DNA of 64,000 nucleotides, from NCBI RefSeq assembly GCF_007954585.1, contig NZ_CP042382.1, forward strand, positions 3,596,001-3,660,000, written 5' to 3'. The DNA is from Pistricoccus aurantiacus (GTDB lineage: Bacteria; Pseudomonadota; Gammaproteobacteria; Pseudomonadales; Halomonadaceae). A model generated the notes under the pieces. The model saw nothing but the letters and a program-made list of their open reading frames with translations, was not told the origin of the DNA and ran no database searches. The number at the start of each line of letters is the position of its first letter. Within the stretch, counting starts at the first letter, position 1. Shown in pieces: positions 18,941-27,603 of the stretch. The position numbers and the translations under genes were made by a program.

Positions 18941-18954
18941 TTGACCTGGATCAA
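18941..18954. promoter_or_regulatory. FNR/ANR-like box
   Basis: TTGACCTGGATCAA matches the FNR/ANR consensus TTGAT-N4-ATCAA at nine of ten defined positions. It lies about 500 bases upstream of the molybdoenzyme alpha gene and downstream of the DUF7282-like gene. No plus-strand gene begins nearby, so if functional it should serve the operon to its left. That would fit oxygen control of an anaerobic respiratory enzyme, but the distance is unusual. Confidence 0.55.
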
Positions 18955-19010
18955 GTGGATCACAAGTGAACCAGGTTCATTGGGGGCGGTGGCCATGGAA
19001 CGGGGATGGT

Positions 19011-19045
19011 GCCATCGGCTAGCGTCGGGGCCGACAGCCGATGGC
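19011..19045 (-). terminator. strong hairpin after the DUF7282-like gene
   Basis: GCCATCGGCT and AGCCGATGGC form a perfect 10-bp stem with a nested GTCGG/CCGAC stem inside. It begins 15 bases past the stop of the minus-strand DUF7282-like gene, the right place for a terminator. No T-run follows, so it may also act as an mRNA-stabilising hairpin. Confidence 0.5.
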
Positions 19046-19059
19046 CTGGGACCAGATCG

Positions 19060-19503
19060 TCAGTGGTCGCCGGTCCAGCTGACCTGGAAGGATTTCATGA
19101 ATGGCTTGCCGTCCACCATGACGGGTTTATCCACGTCGGTGTTGTCCGGGCCGAACTCGTACTTACCGATCTCGCCGGTGTCTTCGTGGAGCATGACGAA
19201 GATCTTTTCGCCGGAGTCCAGGTCTCTATCCAGTACAATTCCGACACGTTCCTGAGACCCTTTTTTTATCTGGGTGTGACCGATGGATTTCGGTGCTATG
19301 GGATTGCCCTCGTCGTCCGCCTCGTGGGCCACCACGAAACCGTCCACATTCGATACAACCTTGTCTATGGTGATGTCTCCACCGGGATGCTGAAGCGGGA
19401 TTTCCATGCTCGGCGCATTGTTTTCATCTGCGATAGCCGTTCCCGTAGCGGCCAATGTCAGAGCCGCCAATAAAGCGAGACTGTAGCTTTTCGTTTTCAT
19501 CAT
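19060..19503 (-). CDS. secreted DUF7282-like protein
   Basis: This protein of 147 residues begins with a clear Sec signal peptide, a Lys-rich start, LALLAALTLAATGTA core and a likely cut after AIA. The mature part is acidic and beta-rich, with segments HPGGDITIDKVVSNVDGFVV, VGIVLDRDLDSGEKIFVMLH and GEIGKYEFGPDN. This arrangement resembles DUF7282, a domain frequent in exported proteins of halophiles, with no known biochemical role. AAGGAG lies six bases before the first ATG. It lies upstream of the molybdoenzyme operon on the same strand but is separated by more than 600 bases and a hairpin, so a functional link is open. Confidence 0.7.
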   Translation of the reverse strand: MMKTKSYSLALLAALTLAATGTAIADENNAPSMEIPLQHPGGDITIDKVVSNVDGFVVAHEADDEGNPIAPKSIGHTQIKKGSQERVGIVLDRDLDSGEKIFVMLHEDTGEIGKYEFGPDNTDVDKPVMVDGKPFMKSFQVSWTGDH

Positions 19504-19601
19504 TTCTCACTCCTTGTGAGCCATAGACTACTTTTCTATCATAGCGGAATCATTGATGACAGGCGTTGCCAAAAGCTGTGAAATCACCCTGGCGAAATAT
19601 C

Positions 19602-19997
19602 ATGCGCGACAACGATTCCTATCAGCCAACCGCTGACTATCTGCCCGCCCCGATCAACCCGCAAGTCGCGGATTACGAGGCGCTTTATCAGGAAGAAAGC
19701 TTCTGGGCCAAGGTACGACGCTTCTCTCGTAAAAGCAGCCGCGCCGGCCTGGAAAATGCCTTGAAGCTTTACTATGCGGCGAAGGATCCCGCTACGCCAG
19801 GCTGGGCGCGCAAGGTCATGTACTCGGCGCTGGGCTACTGGATTCTGCCGGTGGACGCGATCCCGGATCTGCTTCCCGCCGCCGGCTACACGGACGATAT
19901 CGGCGTGATGACCCTGGCCCTGGCCACCGTCGCCCTGCATATTACCGATGCCCACCAGCGCAAGGCCCGGGAAACTCTGAAACGCTGGTGGAAGTAG
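19602..19997 (+). CDS. YkvA family protein (DUF1232)
   Basis: This 131-residue protein carries the DUF1232 motif around YSALGYWILPVDAIPDLLPAAGYTDD, a short membrane-associated hydrophobic turn with the characteristic PxDxIPD followed by G-x-x-D-D. The N-terminal third is hydrophilic. The biochemical role of YkvA proteins is not established. The ATG at 19602 is preferred over a TTG at 19566 because it gives a normal Met-Arg-Asp start, but no strong ribosome binding site distinguishes them. It is divergent from the DUF7282-like gene. Confidence 0.75.
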   Translation: MRDNDSYQPTADYLPAPINPQVADYEALYQEESFWAKVRRFSRKSSRAGLENALKLYYAAKDPATPGWARKVMYSALGYWILPVDAIPDLLPAAGYTDDIGVMTLALATVALHITDAHQRKARETLKRWWK

Positions 19998-20140
19998 ACG
20001 GCCATTCGCGCATCAGGGGAAACATTGGCCGACAGGGCACGCATAAGCTCTGACAATGCGATTATTTCTACTTGGCTCATCGCCTATTCTTGAATAGGGC
20101 TGCCGGGTGCACTCGACGCATCGAACAACGAGGAGATCGC

Positions 20141-21037
20141 ATGATTCCCGCTTCCCTTCGCGAACTGCTGGATGCCACCCGAGGTCAGCGTCAGGCCCAG
20201 TGGGCGGGTCGACTCCTGTGGCTGGCCAACGAAACCTGGGGTGAGCTTGCGGTGTCGCTTCAGGGTGCGCAAATCCTTCATTTTCGACCCGGTGGATCCG
20301 ATGCGGAGGGTTGGCTGTGGGTAACGCCCACTCCGGCGCCGCTGCCCGGGGCGATTCGCGGCGGGATCCCCTTGTGCTGGCCCTGGTTCGCCGACGAGCG
20401 CGGCGCGGACGAGTCGCCGGATCGCACCGGGCCATTTCATGGCACCGCGCGCAAGGCGGACTGGCGCCTGGACGCGGTGGACGAGCACGAGGAAGGCGTC
20501 GAGCTGCATCTGTCACCCTGCGAGCCGCTGCATTCGCAGCTCGCTCCCCGGGCTGTCATCCAGGCGAACGCCCAGCGCCTGCATCTGGAGTTGGTCACCG
20601 AACATGTCGGCACCACGCCCATCAAGCTGACCGGAGCCCTGCACAGCTATCTGGCGGTGGCAAACAGCGCCGATTGCCGCGTCGAAGGGCTCAACGGGGC
20701 GCGCTATCTGGACAAGCGACACGGCTTCAGCGAAGGGGTCCAGCAAGGCGAGGTGGGGGTGCGCGGGGCCATCGATCGCATCTTTGAATCCAATCGCGAA
20801 CTGGTGCTGGACGACGGCGAACGTCGTCTGCGCATCGCCAAGCAGGGCAGCGATTCCACGGTAGTCTGGCACCCCGGCGATGTCTTGCCGAAAGATACGT
20901 CCGCTGATGCCGCGGCACACTTTCTCTGCGTAGAAGCCGCCTGCACCCGGCTCGACCCGGTATGGCTGGTGCCCGGGGCTCAGCATTTATTGGGCACTAC
21001 GCTATCCTGTGATACCCACCCCACCACGGAGCCCTGA
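20141..21037 (+). CDS. D-hexose-6-phosphate mutarotase (YeaD-like)
   Basis: This 298-residue aldose-1-epimerase superfamily protein interconverts alpha and beta anomers of glucose-6-phosphate and similar hexose phosphates. Recognisable segments are GAQILHFRPGG, GAIRGGIPLCWPWF, FHGTARKADWRL (with the catalytic His region), GALHSYLAV and the catalytic Glu near the C-terminal FLCVEAACT. GAGGAGATCGC precedes the ATG at 20141; a longer in-frame start at 20072 lacks such a site. The aldo/keto reductase begins two bases after its stop, so the two are co-translated. Confidence 0.88.
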   Translation: MIPASLRELLDATRGQRQAQWAGRLLWLANETWGELAVSLQGAQILHFRPGGSDAEGWLWVTPTPAPLPGAIRGGIPLCWPWFADERGADESPDRTGPFHGTARKADWRLDAVDEHEEGVELHLSPCEPLHSQLAPRAVIQANAQRLHLELVTEHVGTTPIKLTGALHSYLAVANSADCRVEGLNGARYLDKRHGFSEGVQQGEVGVRGAIDRIFESNRELVLDDGERRLRIAKQGSDSTVVWHPGDVLPKDTSADAAAHFLCVEAACTRLDPVWLVPGAQHLLGTTLSCDTHPTTEP

Positions 21038-21039
21038 CG

Positions 21040-21915
21040 ATGATCGACGAGCCGCTGATCGACACGCCTTTTCTGCTCGGCATGATGCGCCTGCACGAAT
21101 ACGAGGAACTGCATTCCCCCGGGGCGATGGCGGACTGGATCGAAGCCCGGCTGGATCAGGGGCTCAACTGGTTCGATCACGCAGATATCTATGGCGACGG
21201 TCAGGGCGAATCCTTGTTCGGCGATGCCATCAAGCTGCGCCCGGCGCTGCGCTCGCGTGTTCATGTGGTCAGCAAGGCGGGGGTCATTCCCCCCCAGCGG
21301 GATCCTTCCGCGCTGTCCGTCAAGCATTACGACAGCTCACCGGGGCATTTGAGCGCTGCCATCGACAATGCGCTGAAACGCCTGGGCATCGAAAGGCTGG
21401 ATCATTTCCTGCTGCATCGAGCGGACCCGCTGATGGACGCGGAGGCCACCGGTCGGATGCTGGATGACGCCATCGAAGCCGGCAAGATCGGCGCCGCCGG
21501 CGTCGCCAATTTCCTGCCGGAACAGTGGCGACGGCTGCAGGCGGCGATGCATCACCGCCTGGTGGGCCATCAGCTGAAGCTTTCCCTGGCCTATCCGGAA
21601 CCGCTTTTCAACGGCCTGTTCGATGCCATGATCGGCGACGGCCAGCAGCCCATGGCCTGGTCGCCCTTGGGTGGGGGCGTGGTCTTCGAAGACGTGCTGG
21701 GGGAATCCCTGTCGCGGCTATCCGTGGATTTCGATACCAGTTCCGCCGGGCTCGCCCTGGCCTGGCTGCGTGGCCTGCCCGGTCGCCCGGTACCGGTGAT
21801 GGGCACCCTGCGGGAAAGCCGTATCGATGAACTGCTGAGCGGTGCCTGCCTCGCCCTGGATCGCTCTACCTGGTTTGCTCTTTTGGAAGAGGCACGCAGC
21901 CAGCGCGTGTTCTAG
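21040..21915 (+). CDS. aldo/keto reductase
   Basis: This NADPH-type oxidoreductase of 291 residues has the TIM-barrel AKR pattern. FDHADIYGDGQGE carries the catalytic Asp and Tyr, VVSKAGV carries the catalytic Lys, DHFLLHRADPL carries the catalytic His, and the NADP-binding MGTLRESRI lies near the C-terminus. It resembles the YdhF subgroup. The substrate is unknown. It follows the mutarotase by two bases and converges on opgH. Confidence 0.88.
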   Translation: MIDEPLIDTPFLLGMMRLHEYEELHSPGAMADWIEARLDQGLNWFDHADIYGDGQGESLFGDAIKLRPALRSRVHVVSKAGVIPPQRDPSALSVKHYDSSPGHLSAAIDNALKRLGIERLDHFLLHRADPLMDAEATGRMLDDAIEAGKIGAAGVANFLPEQWRRLQAAMHHRLVGHQLKLSLAYPEPLFNGLFDAMIGDGQQPMAWSPLGGGVVFEDVLGESLSRLSVDFDTSSAGLALAWLRGLPGRPVPVMGTLRESRIDELLSGACLALDRSTWFALLEEARSQRVF

Positions 21916-21937
21916 ACGCGCCGTCCACGCGCCGCCG

Positions 21938-23878
21938 CTAGTCGCTGCTGTGCTCCACCTCCACGGGACGTGAGCCGCCCAATCCCCAGGGGGCGGACAG
22001 GGATTGGATGGGCATGTGCAGCGGATACTCTTTCTCCGGCAGCAGCATGTCTCGTCCGTCCTCGTCTTCTGGCGTGCCCTCAGCAAGCTGTCCCAAGGTC
22101 TGCTCGGGCTGGCGCTCCAGCTCCGCCAGGTAATCCAATACCTTCGGCGGCGCGATTTCCGCGGGAATGCACAGCAGGCCGTGTCGCCGAAGCCAGTCGC
22201 CGACGACGAGACTGCTGGTAAAACGCACCAGGGGAGCGGCGATGACCATGCCCAGCAGTACCGGCGAGAGCCACCAGAAGAACAGCGGCGCGTAAATGTA
22301 GCTGAGCGCGCCCCAGAGAAACCCCACCAGAGTAATGAAGGCGGTACGTCGCAGGGCCTCCCGCCAGGGAACCAGACGCCCTTCTCGAGCCTGGGAGCTC
22401 CAGGAAACCGTGCGACCCAGCAGCACGCTGAGCACGAACCAGGCGTGAAATGCCATCATCAAGGGCGCGATCAGGATGGAAAAGGCGATTTCCAGCGTGG
22501 CGCTCAGAAACAGCTTCACACCGCCGCCGAACTCGCGGGGGCGCTGGAACAGGGCGATAACGAAACCCAGAAACTTGGGCAGCACCAGCAGCAGCACGGT
22601 AATCACCAGCAGCGAGGCAATCATCAGCACTCGGGATTGCGGCCACTCCGGAAACAGCTGATAGCCTTCGTTGAAGAATTCCACCGGCATGATGGCACGC
22701 CTCAGCGCGTCCACGGTGCTCAGCGCCAGCATGCACAGCCACAGCAGCGACGCCGCATAGGCCAGGGCGCCGAACACGAAATGCAGACGATTGATCCAGT
22801 GCAGCCCGGAGGCGAACACCAGGCGCAGATGCTGCAGATTCCCCTGACACCAGCGCCGGTCGCGCTTGGCGAATTCGATCAGGTTGCTGGGCAAGCCCTC
22901 GTAGCTGTCCTCGATGCCGGCATGCAGGCGAACTCGCCAGCCGCCTCGGCGCAGCATGGCCGCCTCAACGAAGTCGTGGCTGAGGATATCGCCGCCCAGG
23001 GGCGGCTTGCCGGGCAAGGTAGGCAAGCCGCACTGCTCCGCGAAAGCCTTTACCCGGATGATGGCGTTGTGCCCCCAGTAGTTGGCGGTACCGCCTTGCC
23101 AGGCGCTCTGCCCCGCCGCCAGCATGGGGCTGTACAGGGTGGCGGCGAACTGCAGGAAACGCCCGAACAGGGTGCGCGAGCGTACCGGCAGCGGCACCGT
23201 CTGCAGCAGACCCAGCCGCGGGTCCGCCTGCATGGTGGCCGCCAGGCGCACCAGGGTACGCCCGCCCATCACGCTGTCCGCATCGATGATCACCATGCTT
23301 TCATAGCGCTTACCCCAGCGGCGGCAGAAGTCCGCCAGGTTGCCCACCTTGCGTCCGACATTGTTCTTGCGGTGACGGTAGTAAAGCGTCAGATGTGGCG
23401 CCAGGCGACGGCGTAGGGCCAGAGCGGCCCGGCGCTCTGCCTCGGCGATCTCGGGATCCGTGCTGTCGCTGAGAAGATAGACATCGAAGGCCTCCGCCTT
23501 GCCGGTATCGATCAACGAGAGACAGGTCGCCTCGAGCCCGGCGATCACCCCGGCGGTATCCTCGTTGTACACCGGCATCAGCAACGCGACCGGGCGTGAG
23601 GTATCGAGACGCTCGGACAGGGGCTGCTCCCGTTTCAAGGACCAGGGGTCACGCTTGAAGGCGACCACCAGAAACCCGGCGATGCCGTTCCAGAACGACA
23701 CCACCAGCCAGATGAACATGATCGCGAACAGCACCAGTATCGCCATTTCCGTCAGATTGAGGCCGTTGGCGCGTAGAATGTCGAACATCATGTAGACGCC
23801 CTGATAACTGCTCAGGACTACCAGGATAAAAAAAACGAGTTGGCGCAGTCTCAAAAAGCGTGGCCCTTGGGATTCCAT
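21938..23878 (-). CDS. opgH: glucans biosynthesis glucosyltransferase H
   Basis: OpgH (MdoH) is an inner-membrane GT2 processive glucosyltransferase that polymerises the beta-1,2 backbone of osmoregulated periplasmic glucans from UDP-glucose. The 646-residue protein shows two N-terminal TM segments, then the GT2 core with MPVYNED, IDADSVMGG, DFVEAAMLRRGGW and the product-binding DRRWCQGNLQH, and four or more C-terminal TM segments. It is shorter than the E. coli protein (847) because both the cytosolic N-terminal extension and part of the C-terminal tail are missing. GGAGCTATTT precedes the ATG, and its start overlaps the end of opgG by 28 bases, so the pair is coupled. Confidence 0.93.
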   Translation of the reverse strand: MESQGPRFLRLRQLVFFILVVLSSYQGVYMMFDILRANGLNLTEMAILVLFAIMFIWLVVSFWNGIAGFLVVAFKRDPWSLKREQPLSERLDTSRPVALLMPVYNEDTAGVIAGLEATCLSLIDTGKAEAFDVYLLSDSTDPEIAEAERRAALALRRRLAPHLTLYYRHRKNNVGRKVGNLADFCRRWGKRYESMVIIDADSVMGGRTLVRLAATMQADPRLGLLQTVPLPVRSRTLFGRFLQFAATLYSPMLAAGQSAWQGGTANYWGHNAIIRVKAFAEQCGLPTLPGKPPLGGDILSHDFVEAAMLRRGGWRVRLHAGIEDSYEGLPSNLIEFAKRDRRWCQGNLQHLRLVFASGLHWINRLHFVFGALAYAASLLWLCMLALSTVDALRRAIMPVEFFNEGYQLFPEWPQSRVLMIASLLVITVLLLVLPKFLGFVIALFQRPREFGGGVKLFLSATLEIAFSILIAPLMMAFHAWFVLSVLLGRTVSWSSQAREGRLVPWREALRRTAFITLVGFLWGALSYIYAPLFFWWLSPVLLGMVIAAPLVRFTSSLVVGDWLRRHGLLCIPAEIAPPKVLDYLAELERQPEQTLGQLAEGTPEDEDGRDMLLPEKEYPLHMPIQSLSAPWGLGGSRPVEVEHSSD

Positions 23879-25569
23879 AAATAGCTCCAGGTTTCCGATA
23901 ACGGCTTGTCACGCAGGGACAGATGAAGCTGCATGTCCGCCACCTTGTCGCCTTCCGGCGCCAGCTTGAAAGAGGCGCGCCAGGTACGTTCGTCCGGCAG
24001 CTTGGTCACCTTGACCTGGCTGACTTCTCCGGTGGACGAGTTCAACTGCGCCTGCACCGGCTGGGAGGAATCGAGCCCCGCCAGCTCACCACCGCGAAAG
24101 TCCACGATGAAGTGACGCAGCGCCTCATGGGAAGGCTGATTCTGCCTGCCCGGCGTGGCGCCCCAGCCGCTGCGGGTTCTCACCACGCGAGCCACCTGCA
24201 TGGCTCGAGGTTGGTTATCGAGCGTCGAGAGGCGATAGCGGAAGTAGCGGGTTTCACCCTTCTTGAGCGGCTTGTCGGGCACCCAGTAGGCGGCGATATT
24301 GTCGTGGATCTCCGCCTTGGTGGGGATTTCGACAAGTTCCACGCCGCCTTCTTCCCAGTCACCCTCCAGGGGCTCGACCCACAGGCTGGGGCGGCGATGA
24401 TAATTGGCTTCCATATCCTGATAATGCTCGAAATTCCGATCTCGCTGCATCAGACCGAATCCTTGGGGAGATCGATCCCGCAGCTGGGTCACGTTGAGTT
24501 CGCGAGGATTGGAGAGCGGGCGCCAGATCCACTGGTCTTCGGCGGTGTGCACCAGCAGACCATCGGAATCGTGAACCTCCGGGCGAAAATCGTCCGGTTT
24601 CTTCACGCTGTTCTCGCCGTGCAGGAACATGCTGGTCAATGGCGCGGCGCCAAGCTTTTTGACATCCTGGCGAGCGAACAGGCGAGCCTGCACCTCGGCG
24701 ACGGTGTTCTCACCGATATCGAAATCGAAGCGATAGGCGCCGGTGACCGAAGGGCTATCCAGCAGTGCCATCAGGGTTATCCGCGAGGCGTCCGGCGCCG
24801 GTTTCATCAGCCAGAAGGCGCGGAAGGCAGGAAACTCCTCACCTTCCGGGGTCGCGGTATTCACCGCTAGTCCGCGAGCGGAAAGGCCGTATATCTGACC
24901 GCGTCCAATGGGACGAAAATAGGAAGCACCAAGGAAGGACACGACCTCGTCCTTGTAATCCGGGGTGTTGAGGGGATAGTGCAGGCGAAACCCCGCGAAA
25001 CCTCGAGTGCTTGCGTTCTTTTCGCTCAGTGCCTGCTTGACGTCCTGCGACTCGCCTTCGTAGCGGAACATCTGGGTATCGAAGGGCAATGGCTCAAGCC
25101 GATTGTCCTCATCCAGGGTGATTTCCACCGGCACCTTGTACAAGAACCCTGGATGAAAGAACTGAACCTCGAAAAGTCCCGCGTCCTTCCACAGGGCCTG
25201 CTCCTGACGAAAGCGGATGTTGCGATAGTCGTCGTAGCTCATTTCGCGCAGGGCGACAGGCAGCGCCTCGTCCTGCGGGCGATAATCCTCGCCGGCAAGC
25301 GTCTGCGCCTTGTCGATCACGTGCTGATAGAGCCTGTCCGGCGTCCAGGGCTGATCGGCCACCTTGCCCGCCGCCGCCACGCTGGCGGCTGACAGGGTGG
25401 GGATGGTCTTGTCTTCAGCAGCTTCGGTTGCCGTATTGCTATCCGGCGCGACGCTCTCGGGCAGGATATCCGCTATCGGCGCGGTATCGACGAACGTTTG
25501 CGGGGCAGCTTGCGCTAGGCTGATGCCTAGGCTCGCAGCCACCACGCCCAGGTAGTGCCAGAGAGTCAT
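23851..25569 (-). CDS. opgG: periplasmic glucan biosynthesis protein G
   Basis: OpgG (MdoG) is a periplasmic protein needed for glucan branching or release. The 572-residue product starts with a Sec signal (LWHYLGVVAASLGISLAQA). A Ser/Thr/Ala-rich linker follows to about residue 75, then the conserved domain: FFHPGFLYKVPV, YPLNTPDYKDEVVSFLGASYFRP, YGLSARGLAVNT, FWLMKP, and later YWVPDKPLKKGE and VDFRGG. The absence of a twin-arginine motif favours OpgG over OpgD. The opgG-opgH order is the usual one. Confidence 0.93.
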   Translation of the reverse strand: MTLWHYLGVVAASLGISLAQAAPQTFVDTAPIADILPESVAPDSNTATEAAEDKTIPTLSAASVAAAGKVADQPWTPDRLYQHVIDKAQTLAGEDYRPQDEALPVALREMSYDDYRNIRFRQEQALWKDAGLFEVQFFHPGFLYKVPVEITLDEDNRLEPLPFDTQMFRYEGESQDVKQALSEKNASTRGFAGFRLHYPLNTPDYKDEVVSFLGASYFRPIGRGQIYGLSARGLAVNTATPEGEEFPAFRAFWLMKPAPDASRITLMALLDSPSVTGAYRFDFDIGENTVAEVQARLFARQDVKKLGAAPLTSMFLHGENSVKKPDDFRPEVHDSDGLLVHTAEDQWIWRPLSNPRELNVTQLRDRSPQGFGLMQRDRNFEHYQDMEANYHRRPSLWVEPLEGDWEEGGVELVEIPTKAEIHDNIAAYWVPDKPLKKGETRYFRYRLSTLDNQPRAMQVARVVRTRSGWGATPGRQNQPSHEALRHFIVDFRGGELAGLDSSQPVQAQLNSSTGEVSQVKVTKLPDERTWRASFKLAPEGDKVADMQLHLSLRDKPLSETWSYLWNPKGHAF

Positions 25570-25752
25570 TATGAATCCTCATCTACTGATCAATGTTCTT
25601 CCCTGCGCACGCTCGCGTTATTTTTCACGATTCGGTGCCATTAGGAACCAGTATATAGAGGCCTATCTTTTATGTAGTGACCAATCCTCGGGGTCCTTTC
25701 GGATCGGAAAATTGATTATCAGGTATTTATATTCCTCATTGGTCAACAAGGC

Positions 25753-25777
25753 GTCACGCCGAAAGACTCAGCGTGAC
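25753..25777 (-). terminator. terminator-like hairpin after ridA
   Basis: GTCACGC/GCGTGAC forms a perfect 7-bp stem with an 11-base loop, starting 8 bases after the ridA stop on the minus strand. TTGTTG follows shortly after. It probably ends the ridA transcript ahead of opgG. Confidence 0.45.
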
Positions 25778-25784
25778 CCCGGTT

Positions 25785-26144
25785 TCAGCCTTTGACCAGT
25801 GCTGTCACGGTGATTTCGATCTTGAGCTCTTCCGCGGGCAGGGACGCGCAGACGCAGGTACGCGCCGGCGCATGGCCTTCCGGCACCCAGGCATCCCAGA
25901 TCTCGTTCATGGCCGCCACGTCGCCGCCATCCTTGAGATAGATGGTCGCCGACAGCAGGTGCTCGCGATCCGAGCCGATTTCCTCGAGCAGTGCGTCGAC
26001 CCGCGCCAGCATGCTGTGGGTCTGCTCAACGATGTCTCCTTGGCGAGCCTCCGGGCCGGGCACCTGGCCGCACAGCCAGGCGACGCCGTTATGGATCACC
26101 GCGCGGCTCATGCGGGTCTTGGTATCGTGGCGCTGAATAGTCAT
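25785..26144 (-). CDS. RidA family protein
   Basis: This 119-residue YjgF/YER057c/UK114 family protein is of the kind that hydrolyses reactive enamine/imine intermediates released by PLP enzymes. Family features include [18 protein letters not shown], the [20 protein letters not shown] strand-helix pattern, and the near-C-terminal [18 protein letters not shown] with the substrate-binding Arg. AAGGAG lies nine bases before the ATG at 26144; the longer in-frame extension upstream has no ribosome binding site. The gene lies 38 bases downstream of the DUF503 gene. Confidence 0.88.
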   Translation of the reverse strand: MTIQRHDTKTRMSRAVIHNGVAWLCGQVPGPEARQGDIVEQTHSMLARVDALLEEIGSDREHLLSATIYLKDGGDVAAMNEIWDAWVPEGHAPARTCVCASLPAEELKIEITVTALVKG

Positions 26145-26182
26145 GATCGATAACTCCTTGAATGATATTGGTATAAAAAATG

Positions 26183-26464
26183 CTAGAGCAGCTCCCGAGT
26201 GGCTTTCGACACGCGGCCATCGACGGTGCGCTGTACCTTGTCCTCGATCTCGCTGCACAGCGACTCGACCTGGCGTAACGAAATGGCAACCACCACAAAG
26301 GACCATTCGCTGGTGTCGAGCCTGTCGCGCTCGGCGCTCTCGCAGACGGCTACCGCCGGGTTACGACCGAAACGCTCATGCATGCCCCCCATGCGCTGAC
26401 GCTTTTCCTTCAGGGAGCCACACCCGGGCAGGGAAAATGTCAGGGTCAAGATGCCGATATGCAT
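26183..26464 (-). CDS. DUF503 (YlxP-like) family protein
   Basis: This 93-residue protein shows the DUF503 signature: an N-terminal [22 protein letters not shown] strand followed by a helix, [17 protein letters not shown], and [12 protein letters not shown]. The fold is ferredoxin-like; YlxP relatives are linked to ribosome or RNA functions, but no reaction is known. GGAGGAGACGAAT precedes the start. It is on the same strand as ridA and may be co-transcribed. Confidence 0.8.
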   Translation of the reverse strand: MHIGILTLTFSLPGCGSLKEKRQRMGGMHERFGRNPAVAVCESAERDRLDTSEWSFVVVAISLRQVESLCSEIEDKVQRTVDGRVSKATRELL

Positions 26465-26516
26465 ATTCGTCTCCTCCGATCGTCCGTCGAGGGCGATAAG
26501 CTCGATAGACTGACTG

Positions 26517-27371
26517 CTAGCGCAGTAACAATACCGGTATCGTGGTTCGACGCAACATGCTGGTGGTGGTACTGCCCACCAGGAGACGACGAATCCGCGA
26601 ATGTCCGTAGGCGCCCATCACCAGCAGGTCGATATCATGCTCCTGCTGGTAGGTATGCAGGGTCTTTTCCACCTCGCCGGCACGAATCTCGCCGAAGGCT
26701 TCGATATTGGCGTCTCGCAGGGTTTTCAGCGCCCATTCAAGCTGGGAACGATTATCCGCGGTTTCCGCGCCGACGATCACCACATGACAAGCAATTCCCT
26801 TGAACAGCGGACTTGCGGCGATCATCTCCACGCCCTTACGGGTGGTTTGGCTTCCGTCGAAGGCGATCATCACCGCGCTGGGCCGGGTAAACTGGTCCGG
26901 CACTATCAGGATCGGGCGATGCAGACTCCTGACTACCCGCTCCAGATTCGACCCCAGATGCTCGCTGGCCTTGTGGGCGCTTTCCCCGCGCTTGCCGATC
27001 ACCAGCAGACGCATCTCCGGTTCGAGCTCCGTCAGGGTTTCCACCAGTTCGCCGTTGCGCTGACGAATCATCGGGTCACTGACGCCATCCTCGATAGCCC
27101 GAGCCTTGGCGGCTTCCAGCATCAGGCGCCCCTGCTCCTGAGCAATGCGCGCGCGTTTCTCGTCCAGGCTGGCCAGCTCCTCGAGCAGATGCTCCCGGGA
27201 GCCCAGGCCGATATTGCCGGACAAGTCCGCTTCCGCGACCTGGGGGTGATTGTCCACCACGTGTAGGAAGGTCAAGGGCGCGTCCAGCGCCAGGCTGGCC
27301 CAGGCCGCGCAGTCGCATACCGTCTCGGAGAATCGGGAGCCGTCGATGGCGGCCATTACCTGTTCGGTCAT
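26517..27371 (-). CDS. tandem universal stress protein
   Basis: This 284-residue protein has two UspA domains, residues about 1-145 and 155-284. Each begins with the domain's first strand and Asp (VMAAIDGS and VMIAFDGS). The second domain retains the ATP-binding G-x2-G-x9-G-S pattern in GAYGHSRIRRLLVGST. The first has a partial version (GKRGESAHKASEHLGS). Universal stress proteins bind nucleotide and modulate stress or transport responses. It lies downstream of a SulP transporter on the same strand, a pairing seen in other halophiles, where a regulatory link to transport has been suggested. Confidence 0.9.
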   Translation of the reverse strand: MTEQVMAAIDGSRFSETVCDCAAWASLALDAPLTFLHVVDNHPQVAEADLSGNIGLGSREHLLEELASLDEKRARIAQEQGRLMLEAAKARAIEDGVSDPMIRQRNGELVETLTELEPEMRLLVIGKRGESAHKASEHLGSNLERVVRSLHRPILIVPDQFTRPSAVMIAFDGSQTTRKGVEMIAASPLFKGIACHVVIVGAETADNRSQLEWALKTLRDANIEAFGEIRAGEVEKTLHTYQQEHDIDLLVMGAYGHSRIRRLLVGSTTTSMLRRTTIPVLLLR

Positions 27372-27468
27372 ATCACTGTGTCCTGCTTGGCAAACTTTAA
27401 TGTCTCAATATCTCTAAAAACTAGTTCACGATCGTTACCAACGATGGTGAGACGGGGACGCCCAGTCA

Positions 27469-27569
27469 AGGCGAAATCGATCGAAAAAGCGGACTAGGCT
27501 CGCACGCGAGTTTACAAGTAGTAAATGAGTATTTTGATCGGACTCGCGCTCGAGATCGGTTTCAACGCC
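27469..27569. repeat. imperfect palindromic intergenic element
   Basis: A roughly 100-base element between the SulP and Usp genes has near-complementary ends: GGCGAAATCGATC on the left and GATCGGTTTCAACGCC on the right. A small TTTAC-AAGTA-GTAAA hairpin lies near the middle. It can fold as a long stem-loop. The layout resembles dispersed palindromic elements of gammaproteobacteria. No second copy was found in this window, so its repeat nature is unproven. Confidence 0.45.
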
Positions 27570-27603
27570 GTATCACCGAGTGCAGTAGATCGTGGGCAGT
27601 TTT

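Larger units (their letters stand above)
18437..19059. other. long regulatory intergenic region
   Basis: These 623 bases separate the molybdoenzyme alpha gene from the DUF7282-like gene, both on the minus strand. No convincing protein gene is seen. The region holds three degenerate direct repeats close to the alpha start, an AT-rich island at about 18770-18812, paired GCAAGAC motifs near 18845-18863, an FNR-like box and a strong hairpin. In the AT-rich island the minus strand reads TATAAT at 18783-18778 with a weak upstream TAGTTA at 17-base spacing, a possible promoter. If so the leader would be over 330 bases. Confidence 0.5.

Noticed and set aside
22004-23416. A 470-codon frame opposite opgH
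   Set aside because: Gln/His-rich antisense translation of a well-supported membrane glycosyltransferase.
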